64,000 bases of DNA from Spinacia oleracea (Eukaryota > Streptophyta > Magnoliopsida > Caryophyllales > Amaranthaceae). Both the position numbers and the translations under genes were made by a program. The stretch lies in contig NC_079491.1 in assembly GCF_020520425.1 (NCBI RefSeq), positions 4,092,001 through 4,156,000 on the forward strand, written 5' to 3'. This document shows positions 10,675 to 22,619 of this stretch, piece by piece (the stretch's first letter is position 1; each line of letters begins with the position of its first letter). The notes below the pieces were generated by a model that did no database searches, was not told where the DNA came from, and worked only from the letters and a program-made list of their open reading frames with translations.

Positions 10675-13600
10675 AAATCTTGTCATGGAACTGCCGGGGG
10701 ATTGGCAACCCTTGGACAGTGAATGCCCTCCGAGATAGGTGTTGGAGGGAGATGCCAGAAATCGTCTTTCTAATGGAGACGAAGATTGATGCGCGACAAC
10801 TCGAAAGAGTACGGAGCAAATGTGGTTTTGTGAATGGAATTTGCCTGAGCAGCAATGGCAGAGCGGGGGGTATGGGACTATGGTGGAGGGACATTAATGT
10901 TGAGGTCCTATCTTTCTCGCCTCATCACATTGAAGCGGAAGTTCGGGGAGAGAATGGGGACGGAATATGGAAGGCAATCGGCATATATGGTTGGCCGGAG
11001 ACGGAAGAAAAACATAGAACTTGGGCACTAATGGAAGAAGTGAAGGCTCGGAGTGCGCTTCCAACGATCATGTTTGGTGACTTCAATGAAATTCTTGGTA
11101 TGTCTGAAAAGGAAGGTGGGGTGGTGCGTAGGGCTCATTGATCGATGATTTTCGTGGTGCAATGGACTCGTGTTCAGTCCGTGACTTGGGTTTTAAAGGT
11201 AGTATCTTTACATGGGAACATGGCAATACCATGGAGACACTCATTCGGGAGAGACTAGATAGGTTTATGGCGGATGATGCATGGGTCTCACTGTTTCCAT
11301 GCTTTGAAGTTTTGCATTTTCCTATTTATCGCTCCGATCATGCTCCAATAATGCTGAAATGTGGCACGGATAACCAGAGGAAGAGAAGAGAGAAACCGTT
11401 TCGGTTCGAAACAATGTGGTTGTCGAGTGAGGATTGCGGTCGGGTGGTCTCTCATGCTTGGAGGGGGTCGAGAGATGACAATATTGTGACAAGAATCGCA
11501 AATGTGGCTGGACACTTAACCTCCTGGGCAACGGAGACTTTTGGGGCCATTAAGAAGAGGATAAGGGATGCTGAAAAGAGACTAAAAAGCTTCCAAGATA
11601 GTAAACACGATGCTACTGTGCTAATGCAGTGCAAGAACATTGCCGAGGAGCTTGATGACTTACACAGATTGGAAGAATCTTACTGGCACGCCAGGGCAAG
11701 GGCGAATGAGTTACGGGATGGGGACAAGAATACAAAGTACTTCCATCACAAAGCGAGCCAAAGGAGGAAACGGAACAGGATAGTAGGCCTCAATGATAAT
11801 AATGGAGAATGGAGAACAAAGCCAGAGGAGCTAGATGAGATTATTACAACATATTTTGAGGGGTTGTTTGCCACAAGCAACCCCACTGGCTTCGAGGAAG
11901 CATTGGAAGGTGTCGAAAGGAAGGTCTCAGAAGTGATGAATGGCAGGCTTGATAAGGAACCGTCGGGTGAAGAAATACGCGAAGCACTCTTCCAAATGCA
12001 TCCCAATAAAGCCCCAGGGCCGGATGGTATGCACGCCCTCTTTTTTCAGAAATTTTGGGGGATTGTAGGTGGGGATATTGTGAGTTTTGTGAAGGAATGG
12101 TGGAGAGGAGAGACTGACTTATCTGAAGCAAATCGTACGTGCATAGTACTAATCCCAAAGTGCAATGACCCGAAGAGCATGATGGAATTCCGACCAATAA
12201 GCCTTTGCAACGTCTTATACAAAATCATCTCAAAGACGCTTGCAAATAAGCTAAAACCAATGTTGGGTTCTATTATCTCCCTGGAACAAAGCGCCTTTGT
12301 TCCAAAGCGGCTTATTACGGACAATGCCCTAGTGGCTTTTGAGATTTTTCATGCCATGAAAAGAAGAGGAGAGGGCAAGGATGGCACGGTGGCAATGAAG
12401 TTAGATATGAGTAAAGCGTACGATCGAGTAGAGTGGGTTTTTCTGGAGAAGGCAATGAGTAAGATGGGGTTTAGTGAGTCATGGATTTCACGGGTAATGG
12501 GGTGCTTAATGAGTGTAAAGTTTGCTTTCAAATACAATGGGGGTATCTCGGGTGATCTAACTCCGGCACGGGGTCTCCGACAAGGGGATCCTATTTCCCC
12601 ATATCTGTTCCTCATTTGTGCCGACGCTTTTTCGACCCTTCTAGGTAAGGCTGCAAAGGAAGGAGCAATCCATGGAACGCGGGTATGTGGGAGTGCCCCT
12701 AGAGTGTCACACTTGTTCTTTGCCGACGATAGTATCCTCTTTGCGAGGGCAAATTTGCATGAATGCTCTAAAATTGCTGATATAATCAGTACATATGAGA
12801 GAGCATCCGGTCAGAAAGTTAATCTAAGCAAAACCGAAGTTGCCTTTAGCAAATGTGTGGGGGGTGATAGAAGAAGAGAGATTGTGGAAAAGTTAGGAGT
12901 GCGGGAGGTGGATCGACATGAGAAATATTTGGGGCTTCCTACAATCATTGGGAGGTCAAAGAAGGCAATTTTCACCTGCTTAAAGGAACGAATTTGGAAG
13001 AAATTGCAAGGGTGGAAGGAAAAACTCTTATCGAGACCCGGGAAAGAGACGTTAATCAAAGCGGTGGCACAAGCAATCCCCACATACATGATGAGTGCGT
13101 TCAAGATTCCGGATGGTCTTATTGATGAAATTCATTCTATCCTAGCTCGCTTTTGGTGGGGTGATAAAGAGTCGGACAAAAAGATACACTGGCATCGTTG
13201 GGAATCCTTATGCCTCCCCAAGGCTATGGGTGGAATGGGGTTCCGGGATTTGCGGTGTTTTAACCAAGCACTACTTGCTAAACAATGCTTCCGTCTTAGT
13301 ATGGATACGGACTCACTGCTGAGTAAGGTGTTGAGAGCACGGTACTACAAAAACTCTTGTGTGGTGGAGGCTAGGAGAGGATATGACCCAAGTTACACTT
13401 GGAGGAGTTTGTGGGGGGCGAAATCCTTGTTACTAGATGGCTTAAAGAGGCGAGTTGGGAATGGTTCATCCATTGGCATATGGACTGAGGCGTGGCTACC
13501 AGGGAAAGGCACGCACACCGTACCTACCCCTCAGGCCAACAGTGATATGAATATGAGGGTGTCATACCTCATAGACTATGAGAATCGGTGCTGGAATGAG

Positions 13601-14693
13601 GAGAGGGTTAGAGAAGTGTTTGTAGAGGAGGAACAACGCTTGGTCTATGCGATTCCACTTTCCTCGCAGTGGCCATGTGACTCATACTATTGGTGGCCAA
13701 CAAGCAATGGGATTTACAGCGTGAAATCAGCATATTGGCTCGGGATGTTAGGACATACTAGAACGTGGGAGCTGCAGTTTGGATCAAGAGAGGCGGACTT
13801 GTGGTCATGGGTGTGGAAGATGGAGGGTCCTCCCAAGCTTAGACACTTCCTGTGGCGGGCTTGCAAGGGAACTTTGGCTACAATGGGTGTGTTGTTTAGG
13901 CGCCATATCAGACCAACCATGGAGTGCACGGTGTGTGGGGCACTCGACGAGACTATCATCCACGCTCTTTTTGAATGTAAACACTCTCAGGTAATTTGGG
14001 AAAGTAGTGAGTTCCTGGACATACTGAAGGACGCACCCACCTCTTCGTTTGCAGACAGACTGGTGTGGGCGGCAGGTAAGATGACACAGGACAAGCTTCG
14101 CTTGTTCTCAACCTTGGCGTGGGCTGGATGGTGCTGTCGAAACAAGGCTGTCTTCGATTGTGGGAACACTGAACCAATTCAAGTTGCTGCGGGTTTTGCT
14201 AGACTTGTGACTGACTACATGCGATACAATGAGATGGTGACGCAACACACAAGTGGATGCTCACCTACACAGGTCAGGCGCAGGGGTTGGAGTGGTCATT
14301 AGAGATGAAGGTGGAGTGGTATTGGCAACTGCAGTGAAGCGAGTAAAGGCAGAATGAGCGGCTGAACTGGCCGAAGCATATGCAGCATGGTATGGAATAA
14401 TAATTGCTAGGAGGTTGGGGTACAGGAAAATTATTTTGGAGTGTGATGCCATAAATATTGTACGGATGATTGACACCAGGGAGGAGGGAGCTGCACCAAT
14501 CTTCTTATTTATAGATGATATTAGAAGGGTTAGCAACTGTTTTGAGTTTTTTAAATGTACTCATGTAAGACGGGGAGGCAATACAGCTGCACACCTAGTA
14601 GCTAGATGGGAGGTTGATAATGGATCAGAACGCATCTGTAATAGCTCCTTCCCACAAAGCCTAAACACTTTGGTGGAGATGGACTTATCTTAA
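10671..14693 (+). pseudogene. LINE ORF2, endonuclease-reverse transcriptase-RNase H, frameshifted
   Basis: The N-terminal apurinic-type endonuclease starts MKILSWNCRGIGNPWTV and keeps METKID and GDFNE, but its frame ends at 11141. It resumes at 11138 in another frame (IDDFRGAMDSC, then SDHAPIML), so one base appears to be missing there. The reverse transcriptase (about 12000-12830) has NKAPGPDGM, FRPISLCNVLYKIISK, DMSKAYDRVEW, GLRQGDPISPYLF and the catalytic FADD at 12718-12729. A zf-RVT region follows (WKMEGPPKLRHFLWRA, C..C..H..C, about 13800-14000). The RNase H domain is broken by a frameshift near 14250-14280 and a TGA near 14355, then continues to 14693 (AELAEAYAA, ECDAINIVRMI, VRRGGNTAAHLVAR). 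It cannot be functional as it stands. Confidence 0.92.
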
Positions 14694-14724
14694 TATAAAA
14701 ACAATATCTTTCCCTCAAAAAAAA

Positions 14725-14738
14725 ATGTTCAACTTATT
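14725..14738. repeat. LINE target site duplication, right copy
   Basis: ATGTTCAACTTATT immediately after the A-run. Identical to 9091-9104. Confidence 0.93.
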
Positions 14739-14822
14739 CAGACAAAATAAGTTCAGTTAAGTTCAAATAAGTTCAGATAAATATAAATTTAGTCAAAATA
14801 AGTGCAATACAAACGAAGCCTT

Positions 14823-15275
14823 AGTTTATATATTAATTGACCAGACCCTTAGTCAAACAGCTCGATTACGTACTCCTTACTCGTATAGTCGTATATATGT
14901 ATTCATATGGCAACATATATATTCACCCGATTTTCATTTATTTTCTCGATTTTAATACTTAAACTGAACTTATAATAATTTATTTTAGTTATAACTTATA
15001 AGTTATACGTAGTACTTGATAGACCCTAACTTATTTTTTATGAATATAGATGAATTTAATTTTCATGAAATGAGTAGAAATAACGGGAACGAATTAACAC
15101 CTACGATAACGAGCTATTTCATGCTCTTTTTTTTTTAGAAGAGTACGGCAATTATTAATGATGTGCACACATGGGTTTTTAATTTTTTATTAATTGGTTA
15201 AAAATATTAATTTGCTTATATTTTTGTCATTTTTACAACTATTCATATATGTTGACTGATATTTTTTCTGACATT
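14823..15275. other. Intergenic, no gene recognised
   Basis: AT-rich unique-looking DNA between the split MITE and the next CACTA-type MITE. No coding or structural feature seen. Confidence 0.5.
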
Positions 15276-15278
15276 TAA

Positions 15279-15536
15279 CGCTACAAGAACTTGTATTTTT
15301 AACGACAACCTAATTACGACGGGTCAAAATCCCGTAGCAAAAGCTTTTTGCGACGAGGCTAACAACCAAATAAAGACGGGAATAACCGTCGCAAATGTCT
15401 CTTACAACGGATTAACGACGGGATTTTCCATTAACGACGACCTATCTTTATGACGGGTTCCCGACAGGAACTCCCGTCATTAATCAACGATTATCGACGG
15501 AATTTTTCGTCGTTAATGGTACAATTTTTTGTAGTG
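15279..15536. mobile_element. Small non-autonomous CACTA-type element, copy 2
   Basis: Starts CGCTACAAGAACTTGTATTT and ends TTTTTTGTAGTG, with a 3-bp duplication TAA (15276-15278 and 15537-15539). The interior of CGACGGG / CCCGTCG blocks matches the element at 4661-4890 nearly throughout (shared AACGACAACCTAATTACGAC and CGTCGTTAATGGTACAA). One terminal base departs from CACTA (CGCTA). No coding capacity. Confidence 0.85.
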
Positions 15537-15539
15537 TAA

Positions 15540-16012
15540 TATTCGATGTGTATGATATGCTTAACAAATTGTTACTCCGTAAGATTTTCGTCTTCAGCAA
15601 CTATAAAATAGAAGTAAAAGATAATTTTAGAAAAATAAAATACGAGGAGGGACCGGGGATAATATGATCTTTACGTTGGTCCAATATATATAATGGCAAC
15701 TAATTAGATTTAATGCAAAAGAGTAAACTCCTGAAAATGATCTGCCAACTATTCTCTCATTTAAGAAAATTAATTTTTTTTCGGTGTACTCTAGGAATAT
15801 ATGGTTTCTTCCCCTCGAAAAATAAGGTAAAAAGAAAGGTCATATATCCTACTTCGTATTTTGTAATATTTATAAGGCCGAGTCACTTTATTTCGTATTT
15901 TTGTAATATTTATAAATCTCAATATAAACAAGAATAAAAAGATGGGACACTTTTGTGCACAAGCAGCTAGTTTAATCGATCATTATTATGTACGGAGTAG
16001 TATTTTTTCTTT
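15540..16012. repeat. Left flank of the retrotransposon, part of a local tandem duplication
   Basis: The last 120 bases (CAATATAAACAAGAATAAAA, GATGGGACACTTTTGTGCAC, GCTAGTTTAATCGATCAT) recur on the other side of the retrotransposon at about 27738-27806 with a few changes. The small frame at 15713-15937 has no domain and is not supported as a gene. Confidence 0.7.
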
Positions 16013-16017
16013 AGAGA
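16013..16017. repeat. Target site duplication of the LTR retrotransposon, left
   Basis: AGAGA directly before the 5' LTR, repeated at 27537-27541 directly after the 3' LTR. Confidence 0.85.
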
Positions 16018-16443
16018 TGTTTGGGCTCCCAATTGATTCTCAATTGGGCCACTAAATCCAAAGCCCAATGGCTCTAAACAAACAGCATCAAACCCACCAA
16101 TGGCTAGTCAGCCATCCATCAAGGCCCAAGGCCCAAAAGCAATAAATGACCTATGGGCATTTATTATGCAAACACTATAAATAGGCCGCCAAGGCTCACA
16201 CCTCAAGGTACGTCCAATTTATCGCCTTAAGACTACTCTTCTAGAGAACCTCTCTCTAGAATCCGAGCATCGTTCTTACTTAGGCATCGGAGGGGCTTTC
16301 CTCGGAAACACCCCCGAGGCTAGTGACTTTGCTCTTGTGCAGGTGAATTCGGACTCTACTCATTCAAACAAGCAAGATCTTCAACACATACCAAAGGGCC
16401 TTCATTCGAAGCCCATTGTTTCCATCTTTACAACACCGGAACA
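16018..16443 (+). repeat. 5' long terminal repeat
   Basis: Begins TGTTTGGGCTCCCAATTG and ends CACCGGAACA. A TATA box (TATAAATAG) is at 16176-16184 with a likely transcript start some 30 bp later. Contains the palindromic CAATTGATTCTCAATTG at 16030-16046. No difference from 27111-27536 was seen. Confidence 0.95.
16176..16184 (+). promoter_or_regulatory. LTR promoter TATA box
   Basis: TATAAATAG inside the 5' LTR, repeated at 27269-27277 in the 3' LTR, where it could drive outward transcription into the flank. Confidence 0.7.
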
Positions 16444-16446
16444 ATT

Positions 16447-16464
16447 TGGCGCCGTCTGTGGGGA
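16447..16464 (+). promoter_or_regulatory. Primer-binding site for minus-strand synthesis
   Basis: TGGCGCCGTCTGTGGGGA starts 3 bases after the LTR end. TGGCGCCGT is the complement of a tRNA 3' end. It is close to the tRNA-Asp-type site used by several plant Ty3 elements, but the downstream bases differ; the tRNA identity is inference. Confidence 0.75.
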
Positions 16465-16513
16465 AGAACACTTCAAAGCCTTTGAAAGACATCAATCACC
16501 TCTTTCCGCGAAA

Positions 16514-19500
16514 ATGGTGAACGATGTTGTTAACAACAATGACGACGATATGATGGTGCGGTCAGATTCAGAATCTGACCAAGAGGAGCACCCTCAATCG
16601 ATGGCGAGGTCACAGCCAAGCAGAGCTACGACCGCCACAAATGCAGGACCTCCGATTCCAACTAGGGAAGAGCTCACTGCGGCCATGACCATCATGCAGA
16701 ACTTCCTCTTCAATGAGAAGCAGCAAGGATTGGCAAATGACCGCAGAGAAGAGAGGAGGACCAGGCGAAGGCTGAACGAGCCACCCAGTGCGGAAGTGTC
16801 CAGACCCGAACAAGAACTCCTTCCCTTGACAGGTACACACTTGACGTCGAGGTGGATGGAAAGCACGTGGGACACCCAAAAAAGGGCACAACAGCAACCA
16901 GATTGGTTTGCGAGACCATCGCCTACTCCAACAGCTCTCCAAAGTGAATCGACTACTCGTAACACTCGGGTCCGAAGCTCGGTGCTCAGCAGGTTGAGGC
17001 CCTCGGTCCACTCAAGGTTAAGACCCTCGATCCATACGAGACTCGGGGTGGGCGAGCCAAGCAGATCTGGCGAACGACCCGAGGTCAGTAGCCGAGAGAG
17101 AAGAAGAGACAGGAGGCATGATCGAACCCCTAGCCCCCATCGTACGCCCGAACGTTCTAATCACAGAACCTCGGCAAACGAAGGCATCAGGGCTAGACTC
17201 GGGAAAAGAATCATGACTCCCACGTCATCCCCTTTCTCGGACGAGCTGATCATGGAAGAAATACCGAAGGTAAGACTGCCAGCGCACCTGACCTACAGCG
17301 GAATCACAGATCCGAGGGATCATGTCATCTCCTACGAGCAGCAAATGTTCTTGAGTCCCTACTCCGAAGCATGTTGGTGTAAATATTTCCAAACCACGCT
17401 AACCGGAGTGGCGGGAGAGTGGTTTAGATCGCTGCCGAAGGGATCGATCAAGAGCTGGAAAAAGCTGAAAAAGAGATTCTGCACACAGTTCGTGAGCAAC
17501 AATCGCCCCGAGCGAACCACAGCAGAACTGACCTCAATCCAACAAGAAAGAGACGAAAGTCTGAGAGAATTCATGTCCAGATTCATGAAGGAATCAACAA
17601 ACATACCAAATTTGCAGCCAGACGTGGCCATCTTCGCCTTGAAGCACGCGCTCCAGGAAGGGAGGTTCCGTGACGAACTCTCAATGAAGAACCCCTCCAG
17701 AATAGCTGACGTGCTCCAAATGGCTGATGCGTTCATCAGAACCGAAGAGTTCAACAAGGCCGCTGCAAGATTGAAAGGATCGTCCGATCCGAGAGACACA
17801 AAGAATACCCAGAGCAAGCCCGAGGGCAGCTCAAGGAAGGGGAAAGAGAAAGTAGGAGCTAGAGAGATGAGCCCGAAGAAAGACGGGAGAAGGGGTGAAC
17901 TTCAACCCAAGTACACCAACTACACTCCACTAGCTCTACCCCGAAAAGAGATATTTAGCCTCAACAGAAATGACGAAAAGTGGAAACTACCTGGGAAGCT
18001 CAAGTCCAACCCAGCTCGGAGAAACAAGAACAAATGGTGCGAGTTTCATGATGACTTCGGTCACCACACCGAAGAATGCAACTCGCTGAAAGACAACATT
18101 GAGGACCTCGTTCGCCGAGGCTACCTGAAACAATACTTGTTAGACCGAAGGGAGGAAAAAGAAAAGGCCGCAACCGGCAAACAACACGAGCAACCCCAGA
18201 AAAGGGTCTACGAAGCAACAGGGCACAAGAAGAATGACATCCTAGTGGTGTTCGGGGGACAGAAGTCTGGCCAGGCCAGCAAAAAACACCTAAGAGCCCT
18301 CTCCCATCGGGTCAACTTCAGCGCGGTGGGAGACAACCAGCCACACCCCCCGAACATGACCTTCACTGCTGATGATTGCTTCGGAGTCCAGTACAAACAT
18401 GACGATCCTCTGGTCATTTCCATGGACCTCAATAACCACAACGTACATCGAGTGTTAGTCGACGGAGGAAGTGCCGTCAATATCATCTTCAGAAACTGCT
18501 TCGAGCAGCTGATCCTCGAAGAGCCAGAGGAAGCACTGACGAAAGTCAGTTATCCTCTGATCGGATTCAACGGATCCGCAGCTATCCCTCGAGGAAAGAT
18601 CACCCTGCCAGTCACAGTGGGTGAAGGCCAGGCAGCAAAAACCCTTCGGGACGAATTTTTGGTGATGGACTGCGACTCTGTATACAACGTAATCATGGGG
18701 AGAACCATGATTCACAAGATGCAAGCAGTCCCCTCCACATACCACCAGCTGATGATATACGTCTCGGATGCAGGATTCGCCGAACGAATCAGAGGTGATC
18801 AAGAAGTGGCGAGAAGAACCTGCCACACTGCTGTCCGAAAGCCCAAACTAGGGGACGGCCCCGAGGAAGAAAAAGGAGCTACGGGAGAGGAAAGCGAGGC
18901 AAAAAGGAGAAGAGCAAGCACGAGCAGCTTGTCTCCCGCAGAAGTTGATGCCCGCCCCGAAACCCTATCTCCCGAACCAAATCAAGAAATGGAGGATATC
19001 TTCCTCGAAGAGGATTCAGACAGGAGCGTCCGAATAGGCAAGGGCCTAAGCTCGGGGCTCCGAATAGATTTGATCCGATTACTCAGGGATCATAAAGACA
19101 TCTTTGCATGGTCAGCAGCAGATATGCCAGGGATAAATCCGAAGCTAATTTGTCACAAGCTAGACGTCAACGCTGAAGCTCGGCCAGTCAAGCAAAAAAA
19201 GAGGAACTACTCCTCGGAGAAAAACAAAGCCATCGCCGAGGAGGTGAAAAAGTTGCAAGAGGCCGGATTCATTGAACCCTGCATGTATCCGAAATGGCTG
19301 GCCAACGTGGTGATGGTCAAAAAAGCGAACGGCTCCTGGCGAATGTGCGTGGATTTCACAGACCTGAACCGAGCCTGCCCCAAAGACTGCTATCCCCTGC
19401 CAAGGATAGATCAATTGGTTGACTCCACCAGCGGCCATGCACTGCTCAGCTTCATGGACGCCTTTTCAGGCTACCACCAAGTATTCATGCACCCCGATGA

Positions 19501-19852
19501 CAGGGCAAAGACAGCGTTCATCACAAGCGCAGGAGTGTTCAACTACAAAATGATGCCTTTCGGCTTGAAAAATGCCGGAGCCACCTACCAGAGGTTAGTT
19601 GATCACGTCTTCGCCGACCAGAAAGGGAGGAACGTGGAGGTCTACGTGGATGACTCCATCGTAAAAAGCATCAAAGAGGAAGACCATGTCAAAGACTTGG
19701 CAGAGACCTTCGGAAATCTGCGGAAATACAGCATGAAGCTGAACCCAAAAAAGTGCGTCTTCGGGGTGAAGTCAGGGAAGTTCCTCGGATTTATGGTGAG
19801 CGAAAGAGGAATCGATGCGAACCCAGACAAAGTCCAAGCGGCATTGGATTAA
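16514..19852 (+). pseudogene. Retrotransposon Gag-protease-reverse transcriptase part of the polyprotein
   Basis: The open frame runs into the LTR, but the first sensible ATG is at 16514, inside the unique leader. Gag: an Arg-rich region, then a retrotrans_gag domain from about 17270 (HLTYSGITDPRDHVISYEQQ, WFRSLPKGSIKSW), and a CX2H-type knuckle WCEFHDDFGHHTEEC near 18035-18080. Protease: LVDGGSAVNIIF near 18455-18490, with DGGS in place of the usual DTGS. Reverse transcriptase: from about 19170, with FTDLNRACPKD, SFMDAFSGYHQ, FGLKNAGATYQR and the catalytic YVDD at 19643-19654. The frame ends with TAA at 19850-19852, but the next codons continue the conserved PEP-T-KDVQRLTGR region in the same frame, so this is a nonsense lesion rather than the natural end. 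Confidence 0.92.
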
Positions 19853-22267
19853 CCCGAGCCGAGGACCAAGAGAGATGTGCAGAGGCTAACCGGCAGGTTA
19901 GCCGCACTGACAAGGTTCATATCAAAAGCCTCGGACAAGGGAGCCCCCTTCTTCAAAGCACTGAAACCAAAGAACCTCCCCGGGGGAGAAACAGAACCAG
20001 TCAAGAAAAAGGGGGTCCCGAGGAAAGTGGATCCCGAACTGATATGGGAACAGGAGCAAAAAGAAGCTTTTCAGCAACTCAGAGCCCACCTAGCTCAACT
20101 GCCGACACTGGCCAGACCAAAGGAGGGGGAAACCCTGTACCTATATGTCGCAGTTAGCCCTGGAACCGTCAGCGCAGTGCTTCTTCGAGAAGAAGAAAAG
20201 AAGCAACAGCCAATCTACTTCACCAGCCGAACACTCACAGGGGCCGAAACCCGGTACCCACTCATCGAGAAAGTCGCATATGCAGTAGTGGTAGCTGCAC
20301 GAAAACTGAGGCCATACTTCGACTCCCACCAGATCACAGTGCTAACTGACCAACCGCTCAAGAAAGTACTCGACAAAATAGAGAGGTCAGGAAGATTGGC
20401 GGCCTGGGCCTTCGAACTATCAGAGTTCGGCATCAAATATCAGCCGAGGACAGCAATCAAAGCACAAGCATTGGCCGACTTCTTGGCCGAATGCTCATAC
20501 CAAGAAATGCTGGATGACACGAAAAGCACTTGGGAGGTTTTCACTGACGGATCTTCCACAGTAAACGGCTCAGGAGCAGGAGTTGTACTCATTCCCCCGA
20601 CGGGGAAAAGCATAGAGTATGCATTGAAGTTCGGCTTCAAAGCAACTAACAACGAGGCCGAATATGAGGCCGCAATCGCAGGGATAGAACTTTGCCTATC
20701 CCTGGAAGCCGAGCATGTTCGCCTCAAAACTGATTCCCAGCTTGTAGCCAACCAGATCCGAGGGGAGTATGAGGCCAAATGGCCCAGCATGACAGCTTAT
20801 TTAGCAAAAATTAAGTCCTTAACGTCAAAGTTAAGATCCTTTGAAGTCATTCTCATTCCCCGAGGACAAAACACGCAAGCAGATGCACTGTCAAAACTCG
20901 CAAGCTCAACACTCATCGACCTAAACAGGTCGGTCCACGTGGAAGTTCACCAAGAGAGAAGCATTGACCTATTACCCACCACGGTATGCAGCTTACGTAC
21001 CGAACCCAGCTGGATGGACGCAGTAGTTGCATACAAAGAAAGGGGAGAACTTCCCGAGGATAAGCTGCAGGCAAGAAAACTGAAAAGATTCAACAAGTGG
21101 TTCATCATCAGCGCTGAAGGAGAGCTCATGAGGAAATCATTCTCCGCTCCGCTGCTAAAATGTGTGGGTCCAACAGACGCTGACTACATCCTAAGGGAGA
21201 TCCACCTCGGGATATGCGGAAACCACATCGGAGGCAGGACATTGGCACATAAAGCCCTTCGGGCTGGGTACTGGTGGCCCACTATGGTTTCCGAGGCAAA
21301 GCAGATGGAAAGGAAATGCGAGAAATGCCAAAAGTTCGCACCAGCCATCCATCAACCAGCTCAAACCCTACAATCAACACTGTATCCATTACCGTTCGCA
21401 CAGTGGGGGTTAGACATCATTGGTCCCTTCCCCTCAGCGACGAACCAGAAGAAGTGGTTGATTGTAGGAGTCGACTATTTTAGCAAATGGATCGAAGCCG
21501 AAGCTGTCTCCTCCATCACCGAACCTCAGGTCCGCAAGTTCATATGGCAGAACATCATCACAAGGTTCGGCATACCAAGACTGATGGTCTTCGACCACGG
21601 GAAACAGTTCGACAACACCCCGTTGCAAAACTGGTGCAAACAGTTCGACATACACCTAGCGTACTCGGCAGTCTGTCACCCACAAAGCAACGGGCAAGCC
21701 GAAGCTGCTAACAAACTCATCCTCAATGCACTCAAGAAAAGAGTCGAGGATGACAAAAACAAATGGTTAGAAGAGCTACCCGGAACGCTATGGTCCCTTC
21801 GGACCACCGAGAAAGAAGCTACCGGGCAAACACCGTTCCACCTTGTATATGGATCCGAAGCTGTAATCCCTGTGGAAATCGGAACAGAAAGCCTGAGGAT
21901 CCAGGCATACAACAGGTATGATGGGCTCCAGGGAGAAAGCAACAACCAACTTTTGTCCGAAACCCTCGATCTACTGGACGAAGCTCGGAACGATGCGAGG
22001 ACGCTCAACGCAGCCTATTTGCAGAGGGTCAACAAGCACTATAACCGAAGAGTCAACGCCAGACCCCTAAAAGTCGGTGATCTAGTGCTCAGAAACGCCG
22101 CCTCGGTTCAGAAAGGACGGATCCATGGCAAACTCTCAGCCACTTGGGAAGGACCATACATCATCCACTCCGAAAAAAGGCCAGGCACGTTTATGCTGAA
22201 ACAGTTAGATGGAACAATTCTGAAGAACCATTGGAATACCGATGTTCTCAAGAAATATTTTGTATGA
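19853..22267 (+). pseudogene. Retrotransposon RNase H-RNase H-integrase part of the polyprotein
   Basis: Same frame as gag-RT, beyond the in-frame stop. First RNase H (about 20130-20440): LYVAVSPGTVSAVLLREE, YFTSRTLTGAETRYPLIEK, LTDQPL. Second RNase H (about 20530-20850): FTDGSSTVNGSGAGVVL, NNEAEYEAAIAGIELCL, KTDSQLV, keeping D, E and D. Integrase: the HHCC zinc finger near 21200-21330 (H-G-CGNHIGGR, CEKCQK), a catalytic core with GLDIIGPFP, FDHGKQFDN and GQAEAANK giving the D-D-E residues, and a C-terminal region ending DVLKKYFV at 22267. All catalytic residues that I can check are kept. There is no obvious chromodomain, consistent with Tat. Without readthrough of the stop it would need a new start. 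Confidence 0.9.
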
Positions 22268-22619
22268 TCTCTGTCTGTAAACCAAGTAAGTTGTTTAATG
22301 AGAAGAGGAAAGCCATTGGCACCATGTGTTTCATTAAACTTATCTCTATATTTATTGTCCCCTTATATATACATGCAGCCTCGGATCTGATCAATCCGAG
22401 ACTAAAAACAGGTTGACTTTGCCCATTCCTTGATAAAATGCAAGGAATGACCAAATCATACACTTCGGGGAATCGTCCAGAATCCTCGGATTCGCGATAA
22501 CCAAATTAAACTTGTTCGCCACAAACAGTCGCTCGAATCAAGTTATAAAACTCCGGCTCAGATCCACGGATCGCCGAAGGCATAACTAAGAGGCAGACTA
22601 GCGATCTCTTGCCCAGGTT

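Larger units (their letters stand above)
9105..14724 (+). mobile_element. Full-length L1-type LINE (non-LTR retrotransposon)
   Basis: The element is flanked by a perfect 14-bp target duplication ATGTTCAACTTATT at 9091-9104 and 14725-14738 and ends in an A-run (14717-14724). The parts in order are an 80-bp 5' leader, ORF1 (DUF4283-like plus zinc knuckle), and ORF2 (endonuclease, reverse transcriptase, zf-RVT, RNase H), overlapping by four bases. At about 5.6 kb it appears complete at both ends. Several frameshifts and a stop in both ORFs mean this copy cannot make functional proteins. Confidence 0.95.
9080..14822. mobile_element. Short MITE split by the LINE insertion
   Basis: Left remnant 9080-9104 (TAGGCTCTCTTATGTTCAAC) and right remnant 14725-14822 (AATAAGTTCAG repeats, ending GTGCAATACAAACGAAGCCT) together form an element of about 110 bp with imperfect inverted ends (TAGGCTCTC... 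versus the complement of ...ACGAAGCCTTA). A similar element with AATAAGTTCAG repeats and an AAGGCTTCGTT end lies near 42960-43340. The LINE landed inside the left end. Confidence 0.5.

Noticed and set aside
10069-10686. Long minus-strand frames across LINE ORF1 (205 and 134 codons)
   Set aside because: They are antisense shadows of the purine-rich ORF1 tail; composition is Pro/Leu/His/Ser without domain.
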